Of a stretch of 45,572 bases of DNA, positions 8,802 to 17,174 are shown one piece after another; position 1 is the first letter of the stretch; every line of letters starts with the position of its first letter. The notes under the pieces are model-generated. The model ran no database searches. It was not told the origin of the DNA and worked only from the letters and a program-made list of their open reading frames with translations. Origin of the DNA: Lachnospiraceae bacterium (GTDB lineage Bacteria > Bacillota > Clostridia > Lachnospirales > Lachnospiraceae); NCBI GenBank assembly GCA_015056725.1, contig SVFS01000013.1:1-45572 (forward strand), written 5' to 3'. The translations under genes and the position numbers were made by a program.

Positions 8802-9578
8802 CTATTGTTCCCCTTTCAAAGCGATCACTGCTAAAACTGCCGCCATTACATCCGTGGCCGTGTTATATGGTATTCTCCAAATTGAACTGGCACTAACAAC
8901 AACTTCATACCAACTCGGATTTACCGTTACAATAACTTTAACTAAAACTAAAACAATCAAAAACTTATTAATCGGACTAGAAAACAACGCTATTGTCCTA
9001 TATGATTGCTTCTTATTTGGTTTGTCTTCTACGGTAAGAGACTTCAGTTCTGCTCTTTTGATTTCTCCCTGCTCAATTTGCTTTAGCAACGTACTGGATA
9101 CTGCTCGTAAATACGGTTGATTCAATGCATCAGACGATATCACTTGCTTTTTGTTATCACCGTTCAGAAAAGTTTGTAAATAATATAAATATTCTCTAAC
9201 CACTTCATCTACTTCGTATGTATGATAGTAGACGATCTCATTCAAGGTTCTTTTTATCATTAGCAGTATCTCATAATATTTCCACTTTGAAATATTATCC
9301 GGCATCTCGCTCATATATTTCAGTATTTCTATGTAATCTTCTTTGGTAATAACATCTACTATTCTTTTATTTAAATCAAACTTTATTGCTATAAACATCA
9401 TACCAAGCATAATCGCATACATTACTAATACAGCATATGCAAAAAAGTCATGCTTAACAAATGAAGCTAATCCTGCAAAAAGGATTGTCATCACAACCGA
9501 TGCAATAAACATAATAATAGTACGCATTTTTTTATTTACATATCGATTAATCTCTTTAGCAATTTGTTCTTTTTCCAC
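8802..9578 (-). CDS. Membrane protein of unknown function
   Basis: The 258-residue product has two N-terminal membrane segments (about 18-40 and 45-66), a cytoplasmic-looking charged middle (about 67-200) and two C-terminal hydrophobic stretches (about 205-222 and 238-255). The GTG start has GGGAG upstream. No family is recognised. It lies 184 nt upstream of the HD-HD-YwgA genes in the same orientation and may belong to the same cassette. The gap (8618-8801) holds only short remnant-like frames. Confidence 0.6.
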   Translation of the reverse strand: MEKEQIAKEINRYVNKKMRTIIMFIASVVMTILFAGLASFVKHDFFAYAVLVMYAIMLGMMFIAIKFDLNKRIVDVITKEDYIEILKYMSEMPDNISKWKYYEILLMIKRTLNEIVYYHTYEVDEVVREYLYYLQTFLNGDNKKQVISSDALNQPYLRAVSSTLLKQIEQGEIKRAELKSLTVEDKPNKKQSYRTIALFSSPINKFLIVLVLVKVIVTVNPSWYEVVVSASSIWRIPYNTATDVMAAVLAVIALKGEQ

Positions 9579-9687
9579 AATTTTCTCCCTTCTTCCAAGA
9601 AACTATGTATTTTTTAATCGAAACTTTCCCTTTCTTCGTAAACGCATAGTTTCGAGGTAGTCCCATAACATTTCAGGAACCCTATTG

Positions 9688-10360
9688 CTAGGATTCCTGT
9701 ACGCTAACAATTTGCTCGTTCTTTTTGCTACATTTTTTCCGGACTTCTTCGCTCCAGGGAGCCAGTCCAACTAACTCATCATCTGACATATCCTTGATCG
9801 GACGTTGTTCCAGCAGATATTTCAGATACTCATATAAATTCAGTTCGTATGTCTTTGCCATCTCTACAATGGTAAGATATACGGCATTGGCAGATGCACC
9901 TTCCGGCGTATCGGAAAACAGCCAGTTCTTTCTGCCTACGGTAACAGGACGGATGCTGTTCTCGCTTAGGTTATTACTTAAACTGCAGCGGCCATCCTCC
10001 AGGTATGGCATCAGGAAATCTTCACGGTTCTGGATGTATGTGATAGCCTTTTTCAGTTTTCCGTTGCTCCCCGGATTTACCTGTCTTAACCACGCCAAGA
10101 AGCCCTCAATGACCTGTTTCTGGTCTTTGAGTCGGCGGTTATGGGTCTGTTTGAAACTGAGTCCTTTTTCTTTGTTGGACCACTCGTATTCAAACAGCTT
10201 ATTGCAATAGCCCCTGTACTGCAGGATTACTGTAATCCCTCTCATGACCCTTTGGAATGGCTTCCAGAAGGTATCTGAGGATATGAGCAAAGCAGCAACA
10301 CCGTTGTTTCTTTTACTTTGTTATAGCCCTGATAGCCGTCAGCCATCAGGTAGAAACTAT
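9688..10360 (-). pseudogene. IS66-family transposase (TnpC) remnant, copy A
   Basis: The C-terminal half is readable over 200 codons: KLFEYEWSNKEKGLSFKQ, YLEDGRCSLSNNLSENSIRP, VGRKNWLFSDTPEG and DDELVGLAPWSEEV. Upstream to about 10355 the sequence continues in another frame (LMADGYQGYNKVKETT), so at least one frameshift separates the two catalytic segments. The N-terminal half is absent. The NADAR antitoxin gene begins immediately beyond it. No clear inverted repeat could be assigned to this copy. Confidence 0.8.
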
Positions 10361-10402
10361 GTTCAATTCATCTTCTCCATTACGAACCAGCGTTACAATT
10401 AA

Positions 10403-11092
10403 TTATTCCCAAAGTTTCAATTGCTCCTCTTGGGCTTTATCAATTTTATAGGAATACACAATTTCTTTAAAATGGTCTTTATCTTTTAATGCGCTATTTA
10501 ATAAGCCTTGTTTGTGCAATGAAACATATATTGCTGCGGCCTCTGCTTGACAATTTATTGATTTCTGTGGATTAAAAGAAATATCAGTGAACGCATCATA
10601 TTCCATTATTTTTTCTGTAAGTTCACTATGCAAATGCAACGTATTAATATAAAGCCAATTATAAAAATATGTCTTCGGCTCTGTTTCAAACTCCTTTCCA
10701 TCAATCCTAAAAGAGACTAATTTTCCACTATTTCGTAATCGTTCATCTTTTTTTGCCACTTTCGACGAAACTTCTAATAAATCTTTATACGGTCCTCCGT
10801 TTTCAAAGACTTTACTTGATTGAAATGCTGATTCAACAGAAAATTCTCGTCCGCTTTTTGTTTTGATTATTAGATTAAACGCACTTAGTTTAACACCTAA
10901 GTCATCTTCAGATTTACTGGACACTTCCAAAATCTTTTTTCCAAAATTATTTTTTCTATATTCTTCATGCAAACTTTGTATGCATTTTCTCTTTTGACTA
11001 TTTGAAAAGCCACTATAAAACTTAAATTCAATATCTTCTCTAATACAATATCTATTATCTAATGTTACAACAAACACTGGTCTAGTAGCCAT
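10403..11092 (-). CDS. NADAR-family antitoxin of DarT1 (guanine ADP-ribose hydrolase)
   Basis: The 229-residue product begins MATRPVFVV and contains KFYSGFSNSQKRKCIQSLH, LSAFNL, VESAFQSSKVFENGGPYKDL, EPKTYFYNWLYIN and FNPQKSINCQAEAAAIYVS. This arrangement is what I know of DarT1-associated NADAR proteins. NADAR enzymes remove ADP-ribose from guanine bases, reversing the partner toxin. AAAGGAG lies six bases before the ATG, stronger than the toxin's site, as expected for an antitoxin. It starts 10 nt after the toxin stop. Its stop directly abuts IS66 remnant A. Confidence 0.8.
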   Translation of the reverse strand: MATRPVFVVTLDNRYCIREDIEFKFYSGFSNSQKRKCIQSLHEEYRKNNFGKKILEVSSKSEDDLGVKLSAFNLIIKTKSGREFSVESAFQSSKVFENGGPYKDLLEVSSKVAKKDERLRNSGKLVSFRIDGKEFETEPKTYFYNWLYINTLHLHSELTEKIMEYDAFTDISFNPQKSINCQAEAAAIYVSLHKQGLLNSALKDKDHFKEIVYSYKIDKAQEEQLKLWE

Positions 11093-11102
11093 CTTTTCTC
11101 CT

Positions 11103-11732
11103 TTAATTTTGCCATGCTGACCAATCTATTCTCGGTAAAAATAAACTGGTGTTAATACTTTGTGGAATTTCATTAAGAATATATTCTTGATAATTTTGCA
11201 ATACCTCAACTCTTTCAAAATAAATACTCTGTATATATTCCGTTGGAATTACACCAAATACTAAAACTTCTGCTTGAGGATTTGTAGGATAGCACTCATA
11301 AATATTCAAATCACACCGTTGTGGATAAGATGGTCTATCTCCAAACATGTCCTTAAAAGCGTCTGCTTTCATCCTTTGTTGTAAAGGCTCATTATATATG
11401 GTTGCATCTCCTGCATTAGTCCAACAATATGCACATGAAAACTTGTACAAAATACTTGCATCCAGTTGCAATACTGCCCAATCGGTTGTTGGATTTTCCT
11501 TCCGTAATTTGTAAAACATTTTGTAGTTGGGAAATTCTATCGATAAACATATCGCATTTGGACAATTATCAAATCGATATTCATCATTATAAACACTTTT
11601 CATCTGTTGTGCATCTAAATATTGTCGCGGAACAAGACCAAATTGGCATATATTTTGCAAATTTTCTGCTCTTGTAAAGTGGTATAATTTATTAATTTGT
11701 CTTTGTTCAACTATTTTAGCAATTATCTTGTT
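11103..11732 (-). CDS. darT: DarT1-type DNA ADP-ribosyltransferase toxin
   Basis: From the ATG at 11732 the product is 209 residues. It shows the DarT (DUF4433) pattern: LYHFTRAENLQNICQFGLVP (NAD-binding His 19), RFDNCPNAICLS with Arg 54 as candidate catalytic Arg, and QAEVLVFGVIP with Glu 156 as candidate catalytic Glu. DarT enzymes use NAD to ADP-ribosylate DNA; those paired with NADAR (DarT1) modify guanine. A longer frame starts at 11765 but has no ribosome site, whereas GGGATG precedes 11732. Toxin before antitoxin in one operon, within mobile-element debris, fits a horizontally moving defence-type module. Confidence 0.8.
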   Translation of the reverse strand, partial: NKIIAKIVEQRQINKLYHFTRAENLQNICQFGLVPRQYLDAQQMKSVYNDEYRFDNCPNAICLSIEFPNYKMFYKLRKENPTTDWAVLQLDASILYKFSCAYCWTNAGDATIYNEPLQQRMKADAFKDMFGDRPSYPQRCDLNIYECYPTNPQAEVLVFGVIPTEYIQSIYFERVEVLQNYQEYILNEIPQSINTSLFLPRIDWSAWQN

Positions 11733-11904
11733 CATAAGCACACATCCCAATATATATTTTATCATCAGTCTAGTATGACAGTTTCCCTATCCTCGGAATA
11801 CCAATTTATTTAACGCGTTACTTCAACAAAACGTGACATATACGGTGAGCAATTAATAACATAGTGCCTATTAAACGTAACCGCTCAATAACATCGTGCC
11901 GTCT

Positions 11905-12308
11905 ACAATAAAATGGATGGTATCTGGGGACTTCTTTGCAGGAATCGCTTCCACAAACTTGCGCCTTAAGTGCGCCCAGCAGCCAATCCGGGTGATTACG
12001 GTCAGCTTGTTGTAACCGGAGTATCCGTCCGAATGGACATAGTCCTTAAAGTCTTTCAGATACGTAACCGCATGGTCTCCGTTTCTGGAAGGCTGGTAAT
12101 CATACAGAATGATGGGATGCTTTTCATCATTTCCGGTACGGTAGAGCCACATATACGATTTCGTCTGTGGTTTCTTCCCTTCTTCCTTTAACAGCTGAAT
12201 GGGAATTTCATCACAGTGGATGATATCCCTTTTCAGAAGCTGTTTCTGAAGATAGTCGGTTACCGGAGAAAGATAATCCTGACTGCAGCGGATAATCCAA
12301 TTCACCAT
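11905..12308 (-). pseudogene. IS66 TnpC, central fragment (copy B)
   Basis: The frame reads WIIRCSQDYLSPVTDYLQKQ, DIIHCDEIPIQLLKEEGK (with a catalytic Asp of the DDE triad), SYMWLYRTGN, YVHSDGYSGYNKL and GCWAHLRRKFVEAIP. This is the middle of an IS66 transposase. It runs into the right inverted repeat at 11900, so the C-terminal third is deleted. Confidence 0.8.
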
Positions 12309-12329
12309 GGTTGCCCGTTACCGGAGACT

Positions 12330-12567
12330 TAACTTCCAGTTGCTTAAATGCGACTGGTTGTTCCGGGTGCTCCAAAGGAACAGGAAGTTCCTTTTCGGCA
12401 AGTGCCTGTGTCCTGAGCTTGCGCAACCAGTAATAATACGTCTTGGTATTGATGTTGTTGGTCTGACACCACTGAACGACCGTCAGACCGCTTTGCTGAC
12501 ATTCCCGAATCAGACTGCGCCAGCTGTCTGCCCGCACCTGATTCTTGGCTAAAGTAACCTGATCCAT
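12330..12567 (-). pseudogene. IS66 TnpA, N-terminal fragment (copy B)
   Basis: The frame reads RADSWRSLIRECQQSGLTV, VQWCQTNNINTKTYYYWLRKL. The WC...NIN..TYYYWLRKL stretch is typical of the small helix-turn-helix IS66 ORF A protein. After about 75 codons it joins tnpC sequence in another frame, marking the internal deletion. Confidence 0.75.
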
Positions 12568-12904
12568 GAGATAACCTCCCTAATAGACTCGAAAAAGTCG
12601 AAAAAGTCTAACATTAGATATTTGAGGTATTATCCCATGAAAACCGGAAGGTTTTAAGGCACTAACTTATTAACCGCTTACGAAGTTTTTCCTATTCTAT
12701 TTTAATTAGAAACGATTAACATAATTAATGAGTTGACGTCTGTTATGTTACTAAAGTTTGATTAATCTTATTCTTTGATATCTAAAAGACAAATCTAAAA
12801 ATATGCGGTATCAAAAAATACTTGCACCATAAAAATTATTTGTATATCATGATTTTTGAGAAGAAAAGTTATACACAATACAAGAACTTTCATTTCGAAA
12901 GGAA

Positions 12905-13081
12905 ATGAAATTGTATTCAGAAAAAGAAATGTTGTTTTACGCAGTTGATAGTGGTATGATTGATATTGCCACTATTCAGATGCTGATTGAGATGAATGAA
13001 AAGAAAAAAATATCTCGAGATGCACGAACACAAAATCTGGCAGTCGGAAGATGGAGAGTGGAGAACTTACTTGCCAGATGA
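12905..13081 (+). pseudogene. Separated N-terminal segment of the integrase
   Basis: A 58-codon frame begins MKLYSEKEMLFYAVDSGMID and continues IATIQMLIEMNEKKK. Integrases of this clostridial group usually begin with such a segment and run straight into KYLEMHEHKIWQ. Here a run of seven A (13004-13010) puts the two parts in different frames: the body is in +1 relative to this segment. After the A run this frame continues out of phase to a TGA at 13079-13081. The ATG at 12905 sits in a palindrome (TTTCATTTC / GAAATGAAA, 12887-12909). Confidence 0.5.
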
Positions 13082-14132
13082 TACTAAAAGAAGGCTGGTT
13101 CGTAGGCGAACTAGGGAACAACTCGACAAACTGATATGTCAGCATTATAAGCAAAAACAGAATGAGCCAACAATCCGTCAAGTTTTTCAGATGTGGATTA
13201 TTGAAAAGCTGGAATTTGGTGAGATTCGCAAACAATCTTATGACCGATACCAGACTGATTTTGATAGGTTTTTTGCAAATAATGCAAGTTTTAAGGGATT
13301 TGCAGACCGCAAAATCAGATACTTGGATGCTGAGGATTTGGAACGTTTTATACGGCTCACAATAGCTGAGATGCAGTTGACGCAGAAAGCTTATTTTGGT
13401 TTCAGAACGATAATAAACGGCATATTCAGATGCGCAAAGAAAAAACATTACACGAACATAAGCATAACCGAGTTTATGGGAGACTTGGATATTTCCAAGA
13501 AAGCATTTAAGAAAAATGTCAAGTACAGTGAAGGTGAGGTATACCAAGAGTGTGAAGCAGAAAAGCTTACAGAATACCTTGCTTCGCAGAGGAATGATAT
13601 CAGGTGCCTTGGATTGTTACTCTTGTTTCAAACAGGTTTACGGGTTGGAGAATTGTGTGCATTGAAGCCGGAGGATTTGACGGCTAAAAGCATACATATC
13701 TGTCGAAGTGAAGTCAAGTCTAAAGACGATTCGGGAAGATGGATGAATTATGTTCAAGAGTTTCCAAAGTCGGACGCAGGAGACAGACATGTTATCATCA
13801 CCGAAGCTGCCAGAAAAACTATCAGTTTGATAATGGAAGCGAGAGATGAGGGAGAGTATCTGTTTTGTGAAAAAGGAAAACGCTTGCGAACACAATCCTT
13901 TCGCCGAAAACTTGAAAGAGTGTGTAATGATTTGGATATTAAGTATAAGTCCAATCATAAAATTAGAAAGACCTACGGTACAATGCTTATTGATGCACAT
14001 GTTGATGATGCTATTGTTGCTGAACAAATGGGGCATGTTAATATTTCTACAACACGGAAATATTATTATTTCAGTAACAAGAGTGAAAGCAAAAAAATTG
14101 AACAACTTGAAAAAGCTAGTAAATATGGATGA
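12996..14132 (+). CDS. Tyrosine-family site-specific integrase
   Basis: The 378-residue frame contains an N-terminal arm-type region (KIWQSEDGEWRTYLPDDTKR), a SAM-like core-binding domain (about 55-155) and a catalytic domain with TGLRVGELCAL (Arg I), HKIRKTYGT (His-x-x-Arg), MGHVNISTT (His) and TRKYYYF (nucleophile Tyr). All catalytic residues are present. The frame lacks the usual first 30 residues, which lie upstream in another frame, so it may be frameshifted, may start internally, or may need ribosomal slippage. It points rightward, opposite to its neighbours, and is followed at 14190-14234 by a tRNA-3'-end-like sequence. It probably mobilised part of the 3-14 kb accessory region. Confidence 0.85.
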   Translation: MKRKKYLEMHEHKIWQSEDGEWRTYLPDDTKRRLVRRRTREQLDKLICQHYKQKQNEPTIRQVFQMWIIEKLEFGEIRKQSYDRYQTDFDRFFANNASFKGFADRKIRYLDAEDLERFIRLTIAEMQLTQKAYFGFRTIINGIFRCAKKKHYTNISITEFMGDLDISKKAFKKNVKYSEGEVYQECEAEKLTEYLASQRNDIRCLGLLLLFQTGLRVGELCALKPEDLTAKSIHICRSEVKSKDDSGRWMNYVQEFPKSDAGDRHVIITEAARKTISLIMEARDEGEYLFCEKGKRLRTQSFRRKLERVCNDLDIKYKSNHKIRKTYGTMLIDAHVDDAIVAEQMGHVNISTTRKYYYFSNKSESKKIEQLEKASKYG

Positions 14133-14189
14133 ATGATTACATGTAATCATTTGTAACCAGAGGCGAAGGAAAAAAGCCAGTATTTATGC

Positions 14190-14234
14190 GGGTTTGAGAG
14201 TTTACTCACGGAGTTCGATTCTCCCACTACTTCT
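14190..14234 (+). other. tRNA/tmRNA 3'-end-like sequence, possible attachment site
   Basis: CGGAGTTCGATTCTCCC (14209-14225) resembles a T-arm (GTTCGATTC loop, four paired bases), followed by ACTACTTCTA in place of an acceptor strand. It lies about 60 nt past the integrase, where att sites made from tRNA 3' ends often occur. No CCA and no complete tRNA are present. I see nothing else in the 335-bp gap 14133-14467. Confidence 0.3.
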
Positions 14235-14467
14235 AATCTAATATTTTTTCATGAATCCAAGAGGTTTACACAAAATAATTTACACTCTCTAATCGCAACT
14301 ACTTTCAACAATTCTTTTCCCGAATTACGACTTTTCTCTGTCGATGACATTTTCCCTTCTCCTCGCATTGTAAAATAGTGGTGTTTATAGATCTCTCCAA
14401 AGTCTGTATACTATATTGTTGATAATACACCATTTGATGGTTTACGAAAGGCTACAACCATAGTCTC

Positions 14468-15553
14468 TTACCTTAAATAGGCATTATCTACCGCACCCCT
14501 TTTTAATCTCATTCTCTTTAACAGATTTCTTAACTTTTGATTTTTTATCTTAGACGTATACTTAGCAATCACAGGTATCACAATTGATTTTGTAAGCCAC
14601 TTCTTGTATCTCCTTTTTTGTTCCTTCGAAATCCCAAGCTCTTTAACATACAAATCAATCACATATATGGAGAATTTATATCTTCGAATCAATCCAAACT
14701 TTTCCCGCTCAATTCCATAATGAGCCGTTTCATGATCACTTTCAAGAAAATAAAAATAACCATTTGTTGATAACTCAAGATATGTCTTAATCATCTGATC
14801 GGTTTTACAACTTTTTACTTTTTCCGAAAACTCCAATTTATTTAACATCTTAACCGATTGTTTTAACTCAAACAATCGGTTTTCTGGTGTAAAAAACAAA
14901 CCCATTTTTTTAGACGATACCCCCGATTGGTTTTTCTTATAAAATTCTGGGCTGGCATAATTCCATATTTCACTGGTATATATAAACATCTTCCCCTTTT
15001 GTGCCAAATATCCCAATACAATATCATGAGGGTGAATTCCACAAGCATTAGAAAAAATATAATCTAAATTCTCAATAGCTTTATATCTTTCTGTATTAAA
15101 AATGATTCCTGTTACGTGGCTCGAAAAGAAGGGAACATTCATCAACGCCGATATATTATCTTTGAATTCAAAATGCTCCGTACTTGTTGAAATGTATTTA
15201 CATATTCCACCCGAATAGTCTTTTCTTTTCTCCAAAAAATCAAGAAGTTCTTGAAGCTTATCCTCTACTAATATATCTCTATCATTTAAGTGAAAGGCAA
15301 AAATGCCGTCTGCAAAGTCAAGTACCTTTTTCCAATTACTAATTGCTGGAAGTTTCGACGAAACTCTATAAATCTTAACTCTTGAATCTGTTTTTCTCCA
15401 TATTGAATTTAAGTCTAACCCATCATCAGATGAATCAGAAACAACGATATTATATCTTGAATCATTTACTTTAAGTATTTTTTCTATATGCGATATTGCA
15501 ACTTCACTACGATTATGTAACGGTATACATATTGACAAAACGACTCTCCGCAT
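14468..15553 (-). CDS. Family 2 glycosyltransferase
   Basis: The 361-residue product begins LSICIPLHNRSEVAISHIEK, a GT-A start, with VVSDSSDDGLD in the nucleotide-binding region and FHLNDRDILVEDKL as the DxD-like segment (NDRD). The C-terminal 150 residues, including ESDHETAHYGIEREKFG, are specific to this subgroup. It is the last gene of the leftward polysaccharide operon and lies 16 nt after the acyltransferase gene. A decayed homologue sharing the ESDHETAHYGI segment lies at 20541-21560. It probably adds one sugar of the repeat unit on the cytoplasmic face; donor and acceptor are unknown. Confidence 0.8.
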   Translation of the reverse strand: MRRVVLSICIPLHNRSEVAISHIEKILKVNDSRYNIVVSDSSDDGLDLNSIWRKTDSRVKIYRVSSKLPAISNWKKVLDFADGIFAFHLNDRDILVEDKLQELLDFLEKRKDYSGGICKYISTSTEHFEFKDNISALMNVPFFSSHVTGIIFNTERYKAIENLDYIFSNACGIHPHDIVLGYLAQKGKMFIYTSEIWNYASPEFYKKNQSGVSSKKMGLFFTPENRLFELKQSVKMLNKLEFSEKVKSCKTDQMIKTYLELSTNGYFYFLESDHETAHYGIEREKFGLIRRYKFSIYVIDLYVKELGISKEQKRRYKKWLTKSIVIPVIAKYTSKIKNQKLRNLLKRMRLKRGAVDNAYLR

Positions 15554-15569
15554 CTTACTACCCTCTAAA

Positions 15570-16583
15570 TCAATCTACCCTTTTTAAAACTCGTAAAACT
15601 TTTGATTCAATTCTACTCCTAATAAACTCCACTATGATTGCAAATATGTAAAGTGCTATTGCATATACAATTATTGATAACAGGCCTAACGTTTTATCAA
15701 AATCATCTAAAAACATATATGCCCATTTTCTTGCCACTACAGTTTCAGTCATCAAATACACCGCTAAGGTGTAGGGTGCAATCTTTGACCATATCTCCCG
15801 TTTTATTGGCTTAATATTTATAAAGAAGGCAAATAAAGCTATAGCTCCTGTCACAATAAGAGGACTACAATAATCAATAGTCAAAAGATAAGACCACCTT
15901 TGGCTTCCCATGCTAAACAAAGCAATGCTTCCTATTAAACTTATTATTGTTGTCGCTAGGTAAATTGATAACCAAAATACACTCTTTCTGTTCATTAATA
16001 TCTGGAATCTACGAATATATCTTCCTACACAAAACATCATAAACATAGGCAATACAGACAATGCTGAACCATATTCATTTGAATGAAATACAAAACCAAG
16101 AATTGTATTAATCCCGAAGTAAACACATAAAAATTTTGTGTATGCATCCTGTTCCAATTGATCAAGTGTCGCATGTACCACTTTTGAAAAGAGATAGAGA
16201 ATTAGATACACAATCATAAACCAATATGATCTCCAACCTAATATGACACCTCGTATCACCGTTCCAAGCGATACTTGTTCTACACTTGATACTACCCCTA
16301 CTACATATGTAAACGCAGAATAAAATAACATCATGATAACAAATTTCACAAATTTTTTTCTACTATACTTCATTCCATAATATCCAGAAATCAAAAAGTA
16401 GCAATTCACTGCAACGGAAGAAATGCACATCAGTAAATACTCTAATATACTATGAGAATTCCATACATAGATACCTTCTTGAAGTTTGTTTGCAAACCCA
16501 TACCCATGCTCTATCGTATGAATTATCATCACTCCCAACATAAGAAGGCATTTAAATAAATCAATTCTTGTATCTCTTTTCAT
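15570..16583 (-). CDS. Acyltransferase family 3 membrane protein
   Basis: The 337-residue product starts MKRDTRIDLFKCLLMLGVMIIHTIEHG, with the conserved R...K and the catalytic-type His of acyltransferase-3 (OafA-like) proteins. About ten hydrophobic segments follow, including a late IAPYTLAVYLMTETVVARKW. Such proteins O-acetylate polysaccharides at the membrane. It lies between the RmlC-like gene (27-nt gap) and the glycosyltransferase gene (16-nt gap). A decayed homologue with the same start (LDILRGLLMLGVM, EGLYVWHDG) lies at 21900-22889. Confidence 0.8.
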   Translation of the reverse strand: MKRDTRIDLFKCLLMLGVMIIHTIEHGYGFANKLQEGIYVWNSHSILEYLLMCISSVAVNCYFLISGYYGMKYSRKKFVKFVIMMLFYSAFTYVVGVVSSVEQVSLGTVIRGVILGWRSYWFMIVYLILYLFSKVVHATLDQLEQDAYTKFLCVYFGINTILGFVFHSNEYGSALSVLPMFMMFCVGRYIRRFQILMNRKSVFWLSIYLATTIISLIGSIALFSMGSQRWSYLLTIDYCSPLIVTGAIALFAFFINIKPIKREIWSKIAPYTLAVYLMTETVVARKWAYMFLDDFDKTLGLLSIIVYAIALYIFAIIVEFIRSRIESKVLRVLKRVD

Positions 16584-16610
16584 CTTTTACCCCCAATTTT
16601 ATGTTTTTGC

Positions 16611-17174
16611 TTAACACTTCGCTATCTTTTTCTCATACTCCTTAAAACTCATTAAGCCTAGGTCACGCTGAGAAAGTATCGCTATCTTTTCGCCCACCGG
16701 CCATTCGATTCCTATTGTCGAATCATTGAACAGAATACCTGTATCTGTTTCAGAATCATATTTCCCATCGCATTGATAGAGCATAACTGTGTTGTCTTCT
16801 AAACTTGCAAAACCATGCGCAAATCCTCTAGGAATAAAAAAACCCAAGTGGTTTTCTGCGCTCAGTTCATGAGCTATCCAATTCTTATAAGTAGGGCTAC
16901 CGACTCTTATATCCACAATCACATCCCAAACTCTTCCTGAAAGAACTGACACAAGTTTTGCCTGTGGATTTCTTGTTTGAAAATGCAAACCGCGAATAAC
17001 ATTCTTCATTGACCTCGAAACAAATGTCTCGTTTAACTGAAAACTTATCCCCGCGTTCAGAAATATATTTTTTTCGAAACATTTTGTGAATCCACCCCGG
17101 TTATCTCCCGCAAAGAAATTATGTATCAAATAAGCTCCTCTTAACTCTAGCTCCTGAAACTCAAAACCAGTCAT
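16611..17174 (-). CDS. RmlC-type sugar-nucleotide 3,5-epimerase (RfbC or AscE-like)
   Basis: The 187-residue product has the RmlC cupin pattern: GDNRGGFTKCF, QLNETFVSRSMKNVIRGLHFQ (catalytic His), QAKLVSVLSGRVWDVIVDIR, FIPRGFAHGFASLED and the YxxxYDSETDTGILFND end with the catalytic Tyr region. RmlC epimerises dTDP-4-keto-6-deoxyglucose for rhamnose. The same fold also serves CDP-ascarylose synthesis as AscE. The nearby CDP-sugar genes make the second role possible, while rfbA/rfbB at the window edge favour the first. It starts the intact rfbC-acyltransferase-GT2 cassette. A decayed homologue lies at 21560-21879. Confidence 0.8.
   Translation of the reverse strand: MTGFEFQELELRGAYLIHNFFAGDNRGGFTKCFEKNIFLNAGISFQLNETFVSRSMKNVIRGLHFQTRNPQAKLVSVLSGRVWDVIVDIRVGSPTYKNWIAHELSAENHLGFFIPRGFAHGFASLEDNTVMLYQCDGKYDSETDTGILFNDSTIGIEWPVGEKIAILSQRDLGLMSFKEYEKKIAKC

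Larger units (their letters stand above)
11845..12681 (-). mobile_element. Deletion-derived mini IS66 element, copy B
   Basis: An inverted repeat at 12658-12681 (minus strand GTAAGCGGTTAATAAG...) matches 11877-11900 (plus strand GTAACCGCTCAATAAC...) at 18 of 24 positions. These are the ends of an about 805-bp element holding a tnpA start joined to a mid-tnpC piece; tnpB and both ends of tnpC are gone. A second end-like 24-mer at 11845-11868 matches the far end at 19 of 24 positions and lies exactly 8 bp outside the first. No 8-bp target duplication is seen. It carries a different tnpC from copy A, since both contain the same domain (DGYxGYNK). Confidence 0.7.

Noticed and set aside
9688-12567. 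A single IS66 transposase split by insertion of the DarT1-NADAR pair
   Set aside because: Both flanking pieces contain the same transposase segment (DGYQGYNK in copy A, DGYSGYNK in copy B) with different sequence, so they come from two separate IS66 elements.
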